Source: an uncultured Desulfovibrio sp.
GTDB lineage: Bacteria; Desulfobacterota; Desulfovibrionia; Desulfovibrionales; Desulfovibrionaceae
Length of the DNA: 50,900 nt
NCBI GenBank assembly: GCA_905235595.1
Contig: CAJOMG010000006.1
Coordinates: 1 to 50,900 of the forward strand
Direction of reading: 5' to 3'
The position numbers and the translations under genes are program-made. The notes under the pieces are model-generated. The model made no database searches. It saw nothing but the letters and a program-made list of their open reading frames with translations, and was not told the origin of the DNA. This document shows, one piece after another, positions 37,491-46,855 of this stretch (position 1 is its first letter; each line of letters opens with the position of its first letter).

Positions 37491-38213
37491 ATGCTTGAAA
37501 TTCGCGATCTCCATGTGCGCTATGGCGGTATTCAGGCTGTGCAGGGAGTGAGTCTACACATTCCCCGCGGCAGTATTGTCACCCTTATCGGAGCCAATGG
37601 CGCAGGCAAGAGCAGTATTATCCGTTCCATTGCTGGCCTGAACAAATCTGTCAGCGGTGATATTTTGCTTACTCGTAAGGAGGGGGATTCTCCGGTCTCA
37701 CTCATGGGCCTCAAGCCGGAAGACATGGTACGTCGTGGCATATCCTTATCCCCTGAGGGACGTCGCATCCTGCCCCATTTGACAGTGGAAGAAAATTTGC
37801 AGCTGGGTGCATATTCGCGCTCATACAGTGCGGGTATTTCCAGTGATATGAAGCAGGTGTATGGCTTGTTCCCCCGCCTCAAGGAGCGAAGCTGGCAAAA
37901 AGGGGGTACACTTTCCGGAGGTGAACAGCAGATGCTGGCTGTTGGCCGTGCCCTTATGAGCCGCCCCGACCTGCTTATGCTGGATGAACCATCATTGGGT
38001 CTGGCACCTCTGTTGGTACGCGAAATTTTTGCTATCATTCGCCGCATCAATGAGGAAGGCAAGACTGTCCTGCTGGTGGAACAAAATGCCTTTGCAGCCC
38101 TTTCCGTGGCTAATTATGCCTATATTCTCGAGGTAGGCCGCGTGGTGTTGGAGGGTCCCGGCAAGGAATTGCTGGAAAACCCCAAGGTCAAAAAAGCCTA
38201 CCTTGGCGGCTGA
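37491..38213 (+). CDS. livF: Branched-chain amino acid ABC transporter ATPase
   Basis: This 240-residue second ATPase has Walker A GANGAGKSSIIRS, the signature TLSGGEQQMLAVGRALMSRP, and Walker B LLMLDEPSLGLAPLL. It includes the LivF landmark LSPEGRRILPHLTVEENLQLG. The last gene of the transporter set; the M16 peptidase starts 33 bases later, possibly on the same transcript. Confidence 0.94.
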   Translation: MLEIRDLHVRYGGIQAVQGVSLHIPRGSIVTLIGANGAGKSSIIRSIAGLNKSVSGDILLTRKEGDSPVSLMGLKPEDMVRRGISLSPEGRRILPHLTVEENLQLGAYSRSYSAGISSDMKQVYGLFPRLKERSWQKGGTLSGGEQQMLAVGRALMSRPDLLMLDEPSLGLAPLLVREIFAIIRRINEEGKTVLLVEQNAFAALSVANYAYILEVGRVVLEGPGKELLENPKVKKAYLGG

Positions 38214-38246
38214 AGCCTCCAATCCAACCCTGTATCGGGAGATATC

Positions 38247-40865
38247 ATGCGCTACACACAATTTTTAGTGGCGGTGGTCATGCTGTTCCTATCATCTGCA
38301 GTATGTCAGGCTACACCTGGGGAAGATCGTCTTCTGACACGTCTTCCCAATGGCCTTCGTGTCTGCATTATCAAAGACTCGCGCTTTCCTCTGGCGGCTA
38401 CACGCCTTTATATACGCACCGGTTCGGCCAACGAAGATCTGAAACAGGCTGGCATCAGCCACTTGCTGGAACATATGGTTTTCAAAGGGACAGACCATCG
38501 CCCTAAAGGCCAGATATCCCGCGAAGTAGAGGCCCTGGGTGGCTACCTAAATGCGGCAACGAGCTTTGACAAAACTTGGTATATTACTGATATGCCCGCC
38601 GCACACTGGCGAACTGGCATGGATGTGGTCAAGGAAATGGCCTTCCAGGCTTCGCTGGATGCGCATGAACTCGAGGCGGAGAAAGCGGTGGTCATATCTG
38701 AACTTGAAAGAGATCAGGATTCCCCCAACCATCGCTTATTTGAAGCACTGCAGACGTCAGCCCTGCACAATACGCCCTACGGACGTCCCATTATCGGTTT
38801 TACAGAGACAGTGCGTGCCATTACTTCCGATGACCTGCACGCTTATGTGCGTCGCTGGTACCAGCCGCAAAACATGCTGTTGCTGGTGGCCGGTGATATT
38901 GAACCACAGGCCGTGCTGGAACATGCCACTGCGCTATTCGGCGATCTCGTCAACACACAGGAATTTTCTGTACCGACACCTGTGGATATTCAAAAAGCCC
39001 CCGGTGGCTCCCGCGTGGAAGTAGTGCGCGGTCCCTGGAACAAAATCTATCTTGGGCTGGCTTTTCCGGCTCCCGCACTGACGGATGTACGTTCTGTAAG
39101 TCTGGATGTTCTCTGTTATGTCTTGGGGGGAGATAGCTCTTCCGTGTTGCCGCAGGCCTATATGTATGAAAAGCGACTTGTAGACCATATTGACATGGGC
39201 AATATGAGTTTGACCCGTGGGGGCTTGCTTTACCTGACAGCCACCCTGGCCCCCAAAAACCTGAAAGAGTTCTGGGACAGCCTCACGACGCGTTTGGCTA
39301 ACGTCAAAGCCGCCTCCTTCAAACCGGAAGCACTGAAACGGGCCCGCTATAACCTTGAGGATGCCATGGACCGCTCTTCTGAAACACTTACGGGGCTTGC
39401 TTCTTGGGCGGGGGCAGTACAGTTTGATATGGGCGGCGACCAGATGGAGCAAAACCTGCGCTTTGCTCAACGTCATGTGGACACCGCTGAGGTGCAACAG
39501 GCCATCAACCATTGGCTCAACCCATCGCTCATGCGTGTGCGTGTGCTGGCCCCAGAGAATGTTGCCCTGCCAGATCTTGAAGCTATATTGCAGAAAAACT
39601 GGCCAGGTCTTTCCATACCTCCAGTCCAGACTACACTGGGAACTGCCAGGAGACAGCGGGAAAAATTGCATCTGGGGGGAGGACGTACACTTGTCCTCCT
39701 TCCTGACGATACCGTGCCGTATGTATCTATTGACTTTATGCAGCCAGGCGGCAACGCATTGTTGACACCCAGGCAACAGGGCTTGGCAGAACTGACAGCC
39801 CGCACGTTGACGGAAGGGTGTGGCAAGATGGATGCGCCGGCTCTCGGGCGATATTTGGCGGACAGGGCAGCAGCACTGGAAGCCAAAGCTGGCATACAGT
39901 CGTTTACAGTATCACTGACAGGCCCCTCTCGTTTCAATGCAGATTATTTATCCCTTCTGGGCGACGTACTGCGCAAGGCGCGGCTGGAAGAAAAGGATGT
40001 GCGCCGCAAAGCAGAAGACGTCAAGGCAGCTCTCCGCCAACGGGCAGACAAGCCCACGGCCTTTCTGTTCTCTCGCCTGGGGCCTTTCCTTTATCCTGGA
40101 GGACAAGTTTATGGGTATGATCCCCTGGGAACGGAGGCGACCCTTGATGCCTTTACAGTAACAGATGTGCGTACTTTTTGGAAGAAACAGCTGACCCAAC
40201 CCTGGACGCTCTCTGTTGCTGGCGATTTTGACCGTGAAGCTGTGCTTGCTTTTGCCAAAAGCTTGCCTGTGCCAGAAAAGAATTCTTTTAAGCTTACAGC
40301 ACCTGCATGGGGTTCGCAACATGAGTTGGAGCTGCACCTGCCGGGTCGTAACCAGGCCCATGTGTTGCAGGCTTTTAAGGCTGTTCCTGTAACACATGCC
40401 GATGCACCCGCTCTTTCCCTGTTGCAGGCAGTGCTTGCCGGACAAAGTGGACTGTTGTTTACCAGGCTGCGTGATGACCAGGGGCTGGGCTATGTGGTCA
40501 CAGCTATGTATAATGGCATGACTGAAACAGGGCGCATGGTCTTTTACATTGGCACAACGCCTGACAGTGTGGAACAGGCCCGACAGGGTTTTGCCTCTAT
40601 TATTGCAGAGCTCAAAAGCAAGCCTCTGCCAACGGAATTGTTACAGGCCGGAGCGAACAGCCTGCTGGGCAACTACCTCCGGGGGCGGCAGAGCTTGGCC
40701 TCCCGTACAGGTGAAGCTGCTACTGAAGTGACACTGAACCTTCCCGAAGGCTTTGAACAGTCTATTATTGATCGTGCCGGAAAGATTACACCGGAAGACC
40801 TTTTGATCGTTGCGCAGAAATATCTCAGAGAGGATGCGCGTTATGATGTGACGTTACTGCCATAG
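38247..40865 (+). CDS. Secreted M16-family zinc metallopeptidase
   Basis: This 872-residue protein has an N-terminal signal peptide (hydrophobic LVAVVMLFLSSAVC, cleavage near QA/TP). The first half has the inverted zinc motif HLLEH (72-76) with the distant Glu in VVISELERDQ (around 152), as in pitrilysin and processing peptidases. The second half (about 440-872) repeats the fold but lacks the HXXEH motif, so it is the inactive partner half of the closed chamber. The family name fits; the substrate is unknown. A strong terminator follows. Confidence 0.9.
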   Translation: MRYTQFLVAVVMLFLSSAVCQATPGEDRLLTRLPNGLRVCIIKDSRFPLAATRLYIRTGSANEDLKQAGISHLLEHMVFKGTDHRPKGQISREVEALGGYLNAATSFDKTWYITDMPAAHWRTGMDVVKEMAFQASLDAHELEAEKAVVISELERDQDSPNHRLFEALQTSALHNTPYGRPIIGFTETVRAITSDDLHAYVRRWYQPQNMLLLVAGDIEPQAVLEHATALFGDLVNTQEFSVPTPVDIQKAPGGSRVEVVRGPWNKIYLGLAFPAPALTDVRSVSLDVLCYVLGGDSSSVLPQAYMYEKRLVDHIDMGNMSLTRGGLLYLTATLAPKNLKEFWDSLTTRLANVKAASFKPEALKRARYNLEDAMDRSSETLTGLASWAGAVQFDMGGDQMEQNLRFAQRHVDTAEVQQAINHWLNPSLMRVRVLAPENVALPDLEAILQKNWPGLSIPPVQTTLGTARRQREKLHLGGGRTLVLLPDDTVPYVSIDFMQPGGNALLTPRQQGLAELTARTLTEGCGKMDAPALGRYLADRAAALEAKAGIQSFTVSLTGPSRFNADYLSLLGDVLRKARLEEKDVRRKAEDVKAALRQRADKPTAFLFSRLGPFLYPGGQVYGYDPLGTEATLDAFTVTDVRTFWKKQLTQPWTLSVAGDFDREAVLAFAKSLPVPEKNSFKLTAPAWGSQHELELHLPGRNQAHVLQAFKAVPVTHADAPALSLLQAVLAGQSGLLFTRLRDDQGLGYVVTAMYNGMTETGRMVFYIGTTPDSVEQARQGFASIIAELKSKPLPTELLQAGANSLLGNYLRGRQSLASRTGEAATEVTLNLPEGFEQSIIDRAGKITPEDLLIVAQKYLREDARYDVTLLP

Positions 40866-40919
40866 GTTGATCATTGATTCTGATTGTACTGCGTATACAG
40901 TGCATGCAAAATTACAGTT

Positions 40920-40968
40920 GCTCCCGTAATTGCATACTTATGCCTTGATTACGGGAGCAGTATTTTTT
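40920..40968 (+). terminator. Rho-independent terminator after the M16 peptidase gene
   Basis: An 11-base perfect stem pairs GCTCCCGTAAT (40920-40930) with ATTACGGGAGC (40948-40958), then six T at 40963-40968. The loop is 17 bases, which is long but acceptable. Confidence 0.85.
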
Positions 40969-41436
40969 CTGTTAAAAAAGCACGTTAGAAAAATATACAA
41001 AAATTTCAAAAAATACTCAGCGAATTTTTTCGCAATTGGAGCGTTTCAGGGAAATGTCAAGTGTAAGACACCGTTAATTTATGCTTTTCTCCCTTGAAAT
41101 AGCTCTAAGCAGAGATTATCCTGATCATTTGCGAAGGTAAAAAAATGGCTTTCTTTATGCTGCAAGGCATACTGCGACACGCTCTTTCTGCCCCAAAAGT
41201 TACAGCATAAAAAACATAAGTAAAGACACTGTATTGGCATGTGATTAGGAGCGCTTTTTTGCAACACACATTGACACAGGCCAATTCTTTTGAGATTTTC
41301 TAGAGGTTGTCTGCATACCGACCTTGCTCTCACTTTTTAGGGCAGTGATTATGCCGTGTATCTGCTGACAGGATGCCGTGTTCTTGCAACGAGATGATCT
41401 GCTGGTTCAAATATTTTCTTGTCTGGAGACGTAACC
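40969..41436. other. Intergenic region upstream of nrdD
   Basis: No gene is supported. The first part is AT-rich. The only open frame (minus strand, 41079-41333) lacks a ribosome site and any family resemblance. A candidate promoter for nrdD lies at 41271-41299, which would give a leader of about 130 bases. No NrdR boxes were recognised, nor a cobalamin riboswitch. Confidence 0.6.
41271..41299 (+). promoter_or_regulatory. Possible nrdD promoter
   Basis: TTGACA (41271-41276) is exact; GATTTT (41294-41299), 17 bases later, is a weak -10 box. The transcript would include a long leader. Confidence 0.4.
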
Positions 41437-43692
41437 ATGCTTACCGACATCATCAAGCGGGACGGTACGGAAGTCCCCTTTGATTCTGTCAAGATCCTCA
41501 ATGCCATCACCAAGGCCAACAAGGCGGTAGTTGGTGAGGACATGTCGCCGACCGACCTTTTGTATGTCACCGAGAAAGTGTGCAAGGTCCTGGACGAACG
41601 TGGTCTAAAGCATGTGGAAGAAATCCAGGACGTGGTCGAGGAAACCCTAATCCGTTTTGATTACGCAAAAACGGCAAAGGCATATATTCTTTATCGTGCT
41701 GAGCATACGAAGATCCGCAATGCGGAATCGTATCTCATGGATATCTACAAAAAGTTGACGTATTCCCCGGCCATTAAGGAAGACATCAAACGCGAGAATG
41801 CCAATATTGACGGTGACACGGCTATGGGAACCATGCTCAAGTATGGTTCTGAAGGCTCCAAGTATTTCATAGACAACTATATCCTGCCCAAGGATGCGTC
41901 GGCAGCTCATATCAATGGTGACATTCATATTCACGATAAAGATTTTTATATGCTCACGGAGACATGCTGCCAGATAGATCTTATTCCTTTGTTCAAAAAT
42001 GGTTTTTCCACTGGGCATGGGCATTTACGGGAGCCCAACTCCATTGAAAGCTATTCCGCCCTGGCCTGCATTGCTATTCAGGCCAACCAGAACGAAATGC
42101 ATGGCGGACAGAGTATACCGCATTTTGACTATGCCATGGCAGACGGTGTTATCAAAACCTATCGCAAGGAGTATGAACGTGCTTTTGCTGCGGTTTTGCG
42201 CATCGCCGGAGGTATGGAAGCAAAAGAGGCTGTGACGCAGACCCGTCAATGCATGGACCGTCTGGCAGAGTGCCCACGCATGGGTTCTATCGACGCCTAT
42301 GGGGAAAAACTCGTGGCGGCGACTCCTGAACAGATGCGTGAACTTATGGCGCGGGCGCACGCCTATGCCGTTGATGAGGCTCTAAAATATACTGAGCGAC
42401 GTACCTACCAGGCTATGGAGGCGCTCATCCACAATTTGAATACCATGAATTCCCGGGCTGGGGCGCAGGTGCCGTTCAGCTCCATAAATTACGGTACGGA
42501 TATTTCGGCAGAGGGACACATGGTTGTCAAAAATCTGCTGTTGGCCACCAAGGCCGGTTTGGGAAATGGTGAAACCTCTATTTTCCCTGTGCAGATATTC
42601 AAGGTTAAATCCGGGATAAACTATAACCCTGGCGATCCAAATTATGACCTTTTCAAGATGGCCATGGAAGTTTCAGCCTTGCGACTCTTCCCCAACTTCA
42701 GTTTTATGGATGCCCCCTTTAATTTGCAATACTACCGTGAGGGTGACTATAACTCCGAGGTAGCCTACATGGGATGTCGCACACGCGTCATAGGCAACGT
42801 ACATGATCCAAGACGCGAAGTGACCTGTGGCCGCGGCAATTTGAGCTTTACTTCCATCAATTTGCCACGCCTTGGTTTGGAGGCCAAGGGAAATGTGGGT
42901 AAATTTTTCGCTCTGCTAGACGATCGCATTGATCTGGTTTTTCGCCAGCTGCTGCACCGCTTCAAGATACAGAGTGCCAAAAAGGTGCGTAACTATCCTT
43001 TTCTTATGGGGGAAGGAGTCTGGATTGACTCGGGAACGCTTAGGCTGGACGACACCATTGGCGAAGTGCTGAAACACGGCACCCTGACGTTGGGTTTCAT
43101 CGGTTTGGCAGAAACCCTCAAAGCCCTTATAGGCAAACACCACGGTGAAAGTGAAGAAGCGCAAAAACTGGGTATTGATATCGTCACGCATATGCGCAAA
43201 CGTTGTGATGACAAGTCTGTTGAAGTCGGTTTGAATTTTTCCCTTATTGCTACTCCTGCAGAGGGGCTTAGCGGGCGGTTCGTAGCCCTGGATAAGGTGA
43301 AATACGGTATCATACCGGGGATTACTGACAGAGATTATTACACCAATTCCTTTCATGTGCCTGTGTACCATCCCATTAAGGCATTTAAAAAAATCCAGAT
43401 TGAGGCGCCCTACCACGCCCTAACTAATGGCGGGCACATCACCTATGTGGAACTGGATGGCGATACCTGTAAGAATCTTGAAGCATTTGAAAGCATTATT
43501 CGCTACATGCACGATCAGGGAGTGGGCTATGGTTCAATCAATCACCCTCTGGATCGCGACCCTGTGTGCGGATATGTGGGCGTGATCAACGGGCGTTGCC
43601 CGCGATGTGGACGCAGGGAAGGCGAAGGCGTGAGTGCCGAACTGCTGGAAACATTACGTAAAAAATATCCATACACTCCCCAGTGGGACTAA
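41437..43692 (+). CDS. nrdD: Class III (anaerobic) ribonucleoside-triphosphate reductase, catalytic part without the glycyl-radical domain
   Basis: This 751-residue protein makes deoxyribonucleotides without oxygen. The N-terminal ATP-cone (LTDIIKRDGTEVPFDSVKI) and the RNR barrel are present, with AQVPFSSINYGTDIS and the thiyl-cysteine region EVTCGRGNLSFTSINLPRL. It ends DRDPVCGYVGVINGRCPRCGR and about 26 more residues, and stops before the RxxGYL glycyl-radical sequence, which every NrdD needs. That sequence is encoded by the next gene. The zinc site has only three cysteines (711, 721, 724), with Asp708 where the first is expected. The ATG at 41437 has GGAG upstream; a TTG at 41419 was rejected. 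Confidence 0.93.
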   Translation: MLTDIIKRDGTEVPFDSVKILNAITKANKAVVGEDMSPTDLLYVTEKVCKVLDERGLKHVEEIQDVVEETLIRFDYAKTAKAYILYRAEHTKIRNAESYLMDIYKKLTYSPAIKEDIKRENANIDGDTAMGTMLKYGSEGSKYFIDNYILPKDASAAHINGDIHIHDKDFYMLTETCCQIDLIPLFKNGFSTGHGHLREPNSIESYSALACIAIQANQNEMHGGQSIPHFDYAMADGVIKTYRKEYERAFAAVLRIAGGMEAKEAVTQTRQCMDRLAECPRMGSIDAYGEKLVAATPEQMRELMARAHAYAVDEALKYTERRTYQAMEALIHNLNTMNSRAGAQVPFSSINYGTDISAEGHMVVKNLLLATKAGLGNGETSIFPVQIFKVKSGINYNPGDPNYDLFKMAMEVSALRLFPNFSFMDAPFNLQYYREGDYNSEVAYMGCRTRVIGNVHDPRREVTCGRGNLSFTSINLPRLGLEAKGNVGKFFALLDDRIDLVFRQLLHRFKIQSAKKVRNYPFLMGEGVWIDSGTLRLDDTIGEVLKHGTLTLGFIGLAETLKALIGKHHGESEEAQKLGIDIVTHMRKRCDDKSVEVGLNFSLIATPAEGLSGRFVALDKVKYGIIPGITDRDYYTNSFHVPVYHPIKAFKKIQIEAPYHALTNGGHITYVELDGDTCKNLEAFESIIRYMHDQGVGYGSINHPLDRDPVCGYVGVINGRCPRCGRREGEGVSAELLETLRKKYPYTPQWD

Positions 43693-43738
43693 CGGAAAGA
43701 TTATACCCAGTGGTAATTGCGAAAAGGAGAAAAATTTT

Positions 43739-43909
43739 ATGTTGATGAAATCGCGTCTGTTTGAGGAGATCAAGCCCGATAGCAAACTGATTGGACAGGG
43801 CGTGGGTTTTGAGCGCACCCGCCGTATTACGGGCTATCTTGTGGGCACACTGGATCGCTTTAACAACGCTAAACGCGCAGAAGAACGCGACCGGGTCAAG
43901 CATGCCTGA
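43739..43909 (+). CDS. Stand-alone glycyl-radical domain of NrdD (56 residues)
   Basis: The sequence RRITGYLVGTLDRFNNAKR and then AEERDRVKH aligns with the last residues of NrdD (E. coli RVCGYLGS...RPFNAGKQ...VKRRVKH). Gly32, in ITGYL, is the glycyl-radical candidate. The first 24 residues are unlike the NrdD finger. It has its own ATG with AAGGAG about nine bases upstream, starts 46 bases after the nrdD stop and is in another frame, so it is a separate gene. nrdG overlaps its end by eight bases. The small protein probably docks to NrdD and is activated by NrdG, as GrcA does for pyruvate formate-lyase; this is inference. It is too short for most ORF calling. Confidence 0.88.
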   Translation: MLMKSRLFEEIKPDSKLIGQGVGFERTRRITGYLVGTLDRFNNAKRAEERDRVKHA

Positions 43910-44417
43910 TAGCAGTATATCACAGCTCAGGTTGTCGGGTATTGTGGAGGAATCAATAGTTGACGGGCCTGGGCTGCGTTTTGTGCTTTTTACACAAGGG
44001 TGCCCGCACCACTGCAAAGGCTGTCACAACCCGCAGACACATAGCTTTGAGGGCGGCTTTTTAATGACTGCAGAAGCCGTCCTTGCGAGTGTGGAAGAAA
44101 ATCCCTTGTTGGCGGGAGCCACATTTTCAGGTGGCGAACCATTTGAACAGGCACCGGCGTTGTGCGCAGTAGCCGAGGGAATTCGCACCATGGGCAAAAA
44201 CGTAGTAACCTTTACCGGTTATACATATGAAGCCCTGCTATGTAGACCTGACCCTTGGACAAGATATCTCCTGGAATTGACAGACTTGCTTATTGATGGC
44301 CCGTATGTAGAGGCCTTGCGTGATCCTGAACTGCGCTTCCGAGGAAGCTCCAATCAGCGAGAACTGACGCGAGCAGATCGCAAGCGACTCCAAGCAGCCA
44401 TGCGGAGATACGCATAA
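43902..44417 (+). CDS. nrdG: Anaerobic ribonucleotide reductase activating protein (radical SAM)
   Basis: This 171-residue radical SAM enzyme installs the glycyl radical on NrdD. It starts MPDSSISQLRLSG, then VDGPGLRFVLFTQGCPHHCKGC carries the CxxxCxxC cluster motif (residues about 30-37), followed by NPQTHSF and the SAM motif ATFSGGEPFEQ. The ATG at 43902 overlaps the small glycyl-radical gene by eight bases; a longer frame upstream lies in that gene and was rejected. The overlap supports translational coupling of activator and substrate. Confidence 0.94.
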   Translation: MPDSSISQLRLSGIVEESIVDGPGLRFVLFTQGCPHHCKGCHNPQTHSFEGGFLMTAEAVLASVEENPLLAGATFSGGEPFEQAPALCAVAEGIRTMGKNVVTFTGYTYEALLCRPDPWTRYLLELTDLLIDGPYVEALRDPELRFRGSSNQRELTRADRKRLQAAMRRYA

Positions 44418-44804
44418 CGACGCTTTGCCCAACTTCTTCTATCTCATAGGAGACACCTCCTACATGCGGCAATACATTCACTGAATAGCCCGACGGCATG
44501 TGCAGCCCTGTAAGGTGGTGATGCAAAGCATCTGAGCGTGGTCAGCACGTCACAGAGTCGGCAGGAAGCCATCTGGTTTACAGGAGCAAGCTCCATCCTT
44601 AACACCAGAGGTATCCAGTGAAACACAGTCTGAAATTTCCCGGGGTCCACACGACACAATATTCATAGTCATGCGAGCTGAAAGGCGCTTGTCGTGGACT
44701 TGCTTGACCAGGTAAAAATGTTTATAAACATTTTTTGCAGTAAATATTAGTGGGGATTATTCCCTCTCTTACAGTAGGCATTGCAGAAAGAAAAGGAGTC
44801 CTTC
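44418..44804. other. Intergenic region between nrdG and tig
   Basis: No gene is supported. It contains a small hairpin TAGGAG/CTCCTA near 44449-44464 and a GC-rich middle part (about 44490-44680) that could fold, but no known RNA family was recognised. A 22-base perfect palindrome lies at 44714-44735. The minus-strand frame 44444-44659 has no family resemblance. Confidence 0.5.
44714..44735. promoter_or_regulatory. Perfect 22-base palindrome upstream of tig (possible operator)
   Basis: AAAAATGTTTA followed by its exact reverse complement TAAACATTTTT. It lies 70 bases before the tig start and next to a TTGACC (44704-44709), so a promoter operator is possible. It is too AT-rich for a strong terminator. 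Confidence 0.5.
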
Positions 44805-46160
44805 GTGGAATATCGCGTAGAAGACCTTTCACCGGTCAAAAAAAAGGTCGTTATCACTACTGAACCGCAAGAGGTGGATGCGGCCATCATGGGTACTGTG
44901 GCCGTGTATAAGACTTCTGTGCGCATTGATGGTTTCCGCAAGGGCAAGGTGCCTGCCTCTTTAGTTGAACAGCGGCTGCACGACAAGATTTATGCGGAGG
45001 CCCAGCAAGATCTTATCAATGTACATATAAACGATATTATGCAGAAGCTTGGTGTGGTGCCTCTGGGTAAGGTTACTATTGATGCAGATGATGCCTTTGA
45101 GCGAAGCAAAAACTATACATACAGTATTGAGTTTGAGGTGCTGCCCTCCTTCCAGCTGCCACCCTACGAGGGCATGGAGGTTGAGCAGGAAAAAGTCGTA
45201 GTCGACGAGCAGGATGAGCAGCGTCTGTTGGATCATATCCTGCGTAGCCATGCAAAGATTGTCCCCGTGGAAGGCAATGCTCCCGCTCGGGATGGACAGA
45301 TCGCTAATATTGGCTTTGCTGCGTATGAAGATGGCAAGCTGCTGGAAGACTTTAAAGTCGAAAATTTCAATCTGGCGTTGGGAGAACATCAGGCTCTGGA
45401 AGCTTTTGAAAATTTGGTTAAAACCATACCCAATGGAGGAGAAGGCGAAGGAGAGATTACCTTTCCTCAGGACTTTATTACAGAAGCTCTGGCAGGAAAA
45501 ACCGTACTGATGAAGATCAAGGTATATGCGGTGAAAGAGTACAAGCTGCCAGAGCTTACCGATGCATTTGCCAAGACCTTGGGTAAAGAAAGTGTTGCCG
45601 CTTTGCGCTCGACCATTCATGACAGCTGTGCCAAGACGCTCTTTGACCTGCATAAGAGCGCTGCCCAGAAAAAACTACTGGATCGCATGCTCAAGATGGT
45701 GGATTATGAACTGCCTACCAGTATGGTCGAAACGGCCATGAACAGTCTTCTTGTTGACCAAGCTGCGCGGCTGGAGAGGCAGGGGCGGAGTCTTGCGGCA
45801 TTAGGTAAAAATATTGAAGAAATACGTGATGCAGTGCGTTCCAAAGCCGAAGCAATGGCTCGTTCCCAGGTATTGTTACTCTCCATCGCCAAAAAAGAAG
45901 GACTGGATGTAAGCGAGACTGAGGTTAGTTCGGAGCTGTACCGCATGTGCCTTGCCAACGGCGATGATTTCAAGAAGGTGCGTGAAAGGTCTGAACGTAA
46001 TGGATACATGTTTGTGCTTCGAGATCGGCTATTGGCCGACAAGGCTATGGATCTTGTCTATGCCAAGGCCAAGGTGACAGAAGTGGAGTCGCAGCCTCAG
46101 AAATCGGACGGTGAGGATACCGCAGTGCAGGGCGCTCCCACCGACGCTGACAGTGAGTAA
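44805..46160 (+). CDS. tig: Trigger factor (ribosome-associated chaperone and prolyl isomerase)
   Basis: This 451-residue chaperone binds nascent chains at the ribosome exit. It has the ribosome-binding signature [14 protein letters not shown] in the N-terminal domain (about 45-60), the FKBP-type isomerase domain around 160-245, and a long helical C-terminal domain. The start is a GTG at 44805 with AAGGAG six bases upstream; the ORF begins further upstream at a TTG that has no such site. It heads the tig-clpP-clpX-lon cluster, the common order in Desulfovibrio and relatives. Confidence 0.94.
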   Translation: MEYRVEDLSPVKKKVVITTEPQEVDAAIMGTVAVYKTSVRIDGFRKGKVPASLVEQRLHDKIYAEAQQDLINVHINDIMQKLGVVPLGKVTIDADDAFERSKNYTYSIEFEVLPSFQLPPYEGMEVEQEKVVVDEQDEQRLLDHILRSHAKIVPVEGNAPARDGQIANIGFAAYEDGKLLEDFKVENFNLALGEHQALEAFENLVKTIPNGGEGEGEITFPQDFITEALAGKTVLMKIKVYAVKEYKLPELTDAFAKTLGKESVAALRSTIHDSCAKTLFDLHKSAAQKKLLDRMLKMVDYELPTSMVETAMNSLLVDQAARLERQGRSLAALGKNIEEIRDAVRSKAEAMARSQVLLLSIAKKEGLDVSETEVSSELYRMCLANGDDFKKVRERSERNGYMFVLRDRLLADKAMDLVYAKAKVTEVESQPQKSDGEDTAVQGAPTDADSE

Positions 46161-46167
46161 AAATGGG

Positions 46168-46192
46168 GGCGGCCGATAAGGCCGCCTTTTTT
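46168..46192 (+). terminator. Rho-independent terminator downstream of tig
   Basis: GGCGGCC (46168-46174) pairs with GGCCGCC (46180-46186) around GATAA, followed by six T. It could reduce read-through into clpP. Confidence 0.92.
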
Positions 46193-46245
46193 CACGGTTG
46201 TAGCTCCGCGTTCAAACCGGCATAAGGCCGCGTCGTGAGGTTGAC

Positions 46246-46851
46246 ATGTCGCTTGTACCCATGGTTATTGAAACAACAGGCCGTTCAGAACGTGCTTATG
46301 ACATTTATTCGCGTCTGCTCAAAGACCGCATTGTGCTTTTGGGCACCGAGGTCAATGACGCTGTAGCATCCCTTATTTGCGCGCAACTGCTCTTTTTGGA
46401 ATCGCAGGATCCTGAGAAGGAAATCTATCTTTATATCAATTCTCCCGGGGGCTCTGTAACGGCGGGGCTCGCCATTTATGACACCATGCGTTTTATCTCT
46501 TCCCCTGTGTCCACGGTATGTATGGGTCGCGCAGCCAGTATGGGGGCTTTTTTGCTCGCTGCCGGAAATCCTGGTACGCGTTTTGCTTTGCCCAATAGTC
46601 AGATAATGATTCACCAGCCGTCGGGTGGATTCCAAGGCCAGGCAACTGACATTGAAATCCACGCTCGTGAAGTGTTACGCCTTAAGGAACGCCTCAATCG
46701 TATGCTGGCAGAAAATACAGGACGATCTTACGAAGATATGGTCAAGGCTACAGAACGCGACAATTTTTTGACTCCTGAAGAGGCCAAGGAACTTGGCATC
46801 ATAGACCGCGTGCTCGTATCGCGGCATGAAATGGATCAGGAAAAGAGCTGA
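46246..46851 (+). CDS. clpP: ATP-dependent Clp protease, proteolytic subunit
   Basis: This 201-residue serine peptidase forms the tetradecameric chamber. The catalytic triad is Ser98 (GRAASMGAF), His123 (MIHQPSGG) and Asp172 (RDNFLTP). The N-terminus [20 protein letters not shown] is the usual one with a short propeptide. clpX starts four bases after its stop; together they form ClpXP. Confidence 0.97.
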   Translation: MSLVPMVIETTGRSERAYDIYSRLLKDRIVLLGTEVNDAVASLICAQLLFLESQDPEKEIYLYINSPGGSVTAGLAIYDTMRFISSPVSTVCMGRAASMGAFLLAAGNPGTRFALPNSQIMIHQPSGGFQGQATDIEIHAREVLRLKERLNRMLAENTGRSYEDMVKATERDNFLTPEEAKELGIIDRVLVSRHEMDQEKS

Positions 46852-46855
46852 TAAT

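Noticed and set aside
38934..39776. 280-codon minus-strand open frame
   Set aside because: Antisense to the M16 peptidase gene, which has a signal peptide and HLLEH motif.
41079..41333. 84-codon minus-strand frame upstream of nrdD
   Set aside because: No ribosome site and no resemblance to a family; the region is AT-rich leader DNA.
43690..43739. A frameshift within one continuous nrdD gene
   Set aside because: The catalytic frame ends with a normal stop after 26 unrelated residues, and the small gene has its own RBS and ATG, so a simple indel does not explain the arrangement; sequencing error cannot be fully excluded.
44444..44659. 71-codon minus-strand frame between nrdG and tig
   Set aside because: Cys- and Arg-rich random-looking content and no ribosome site.
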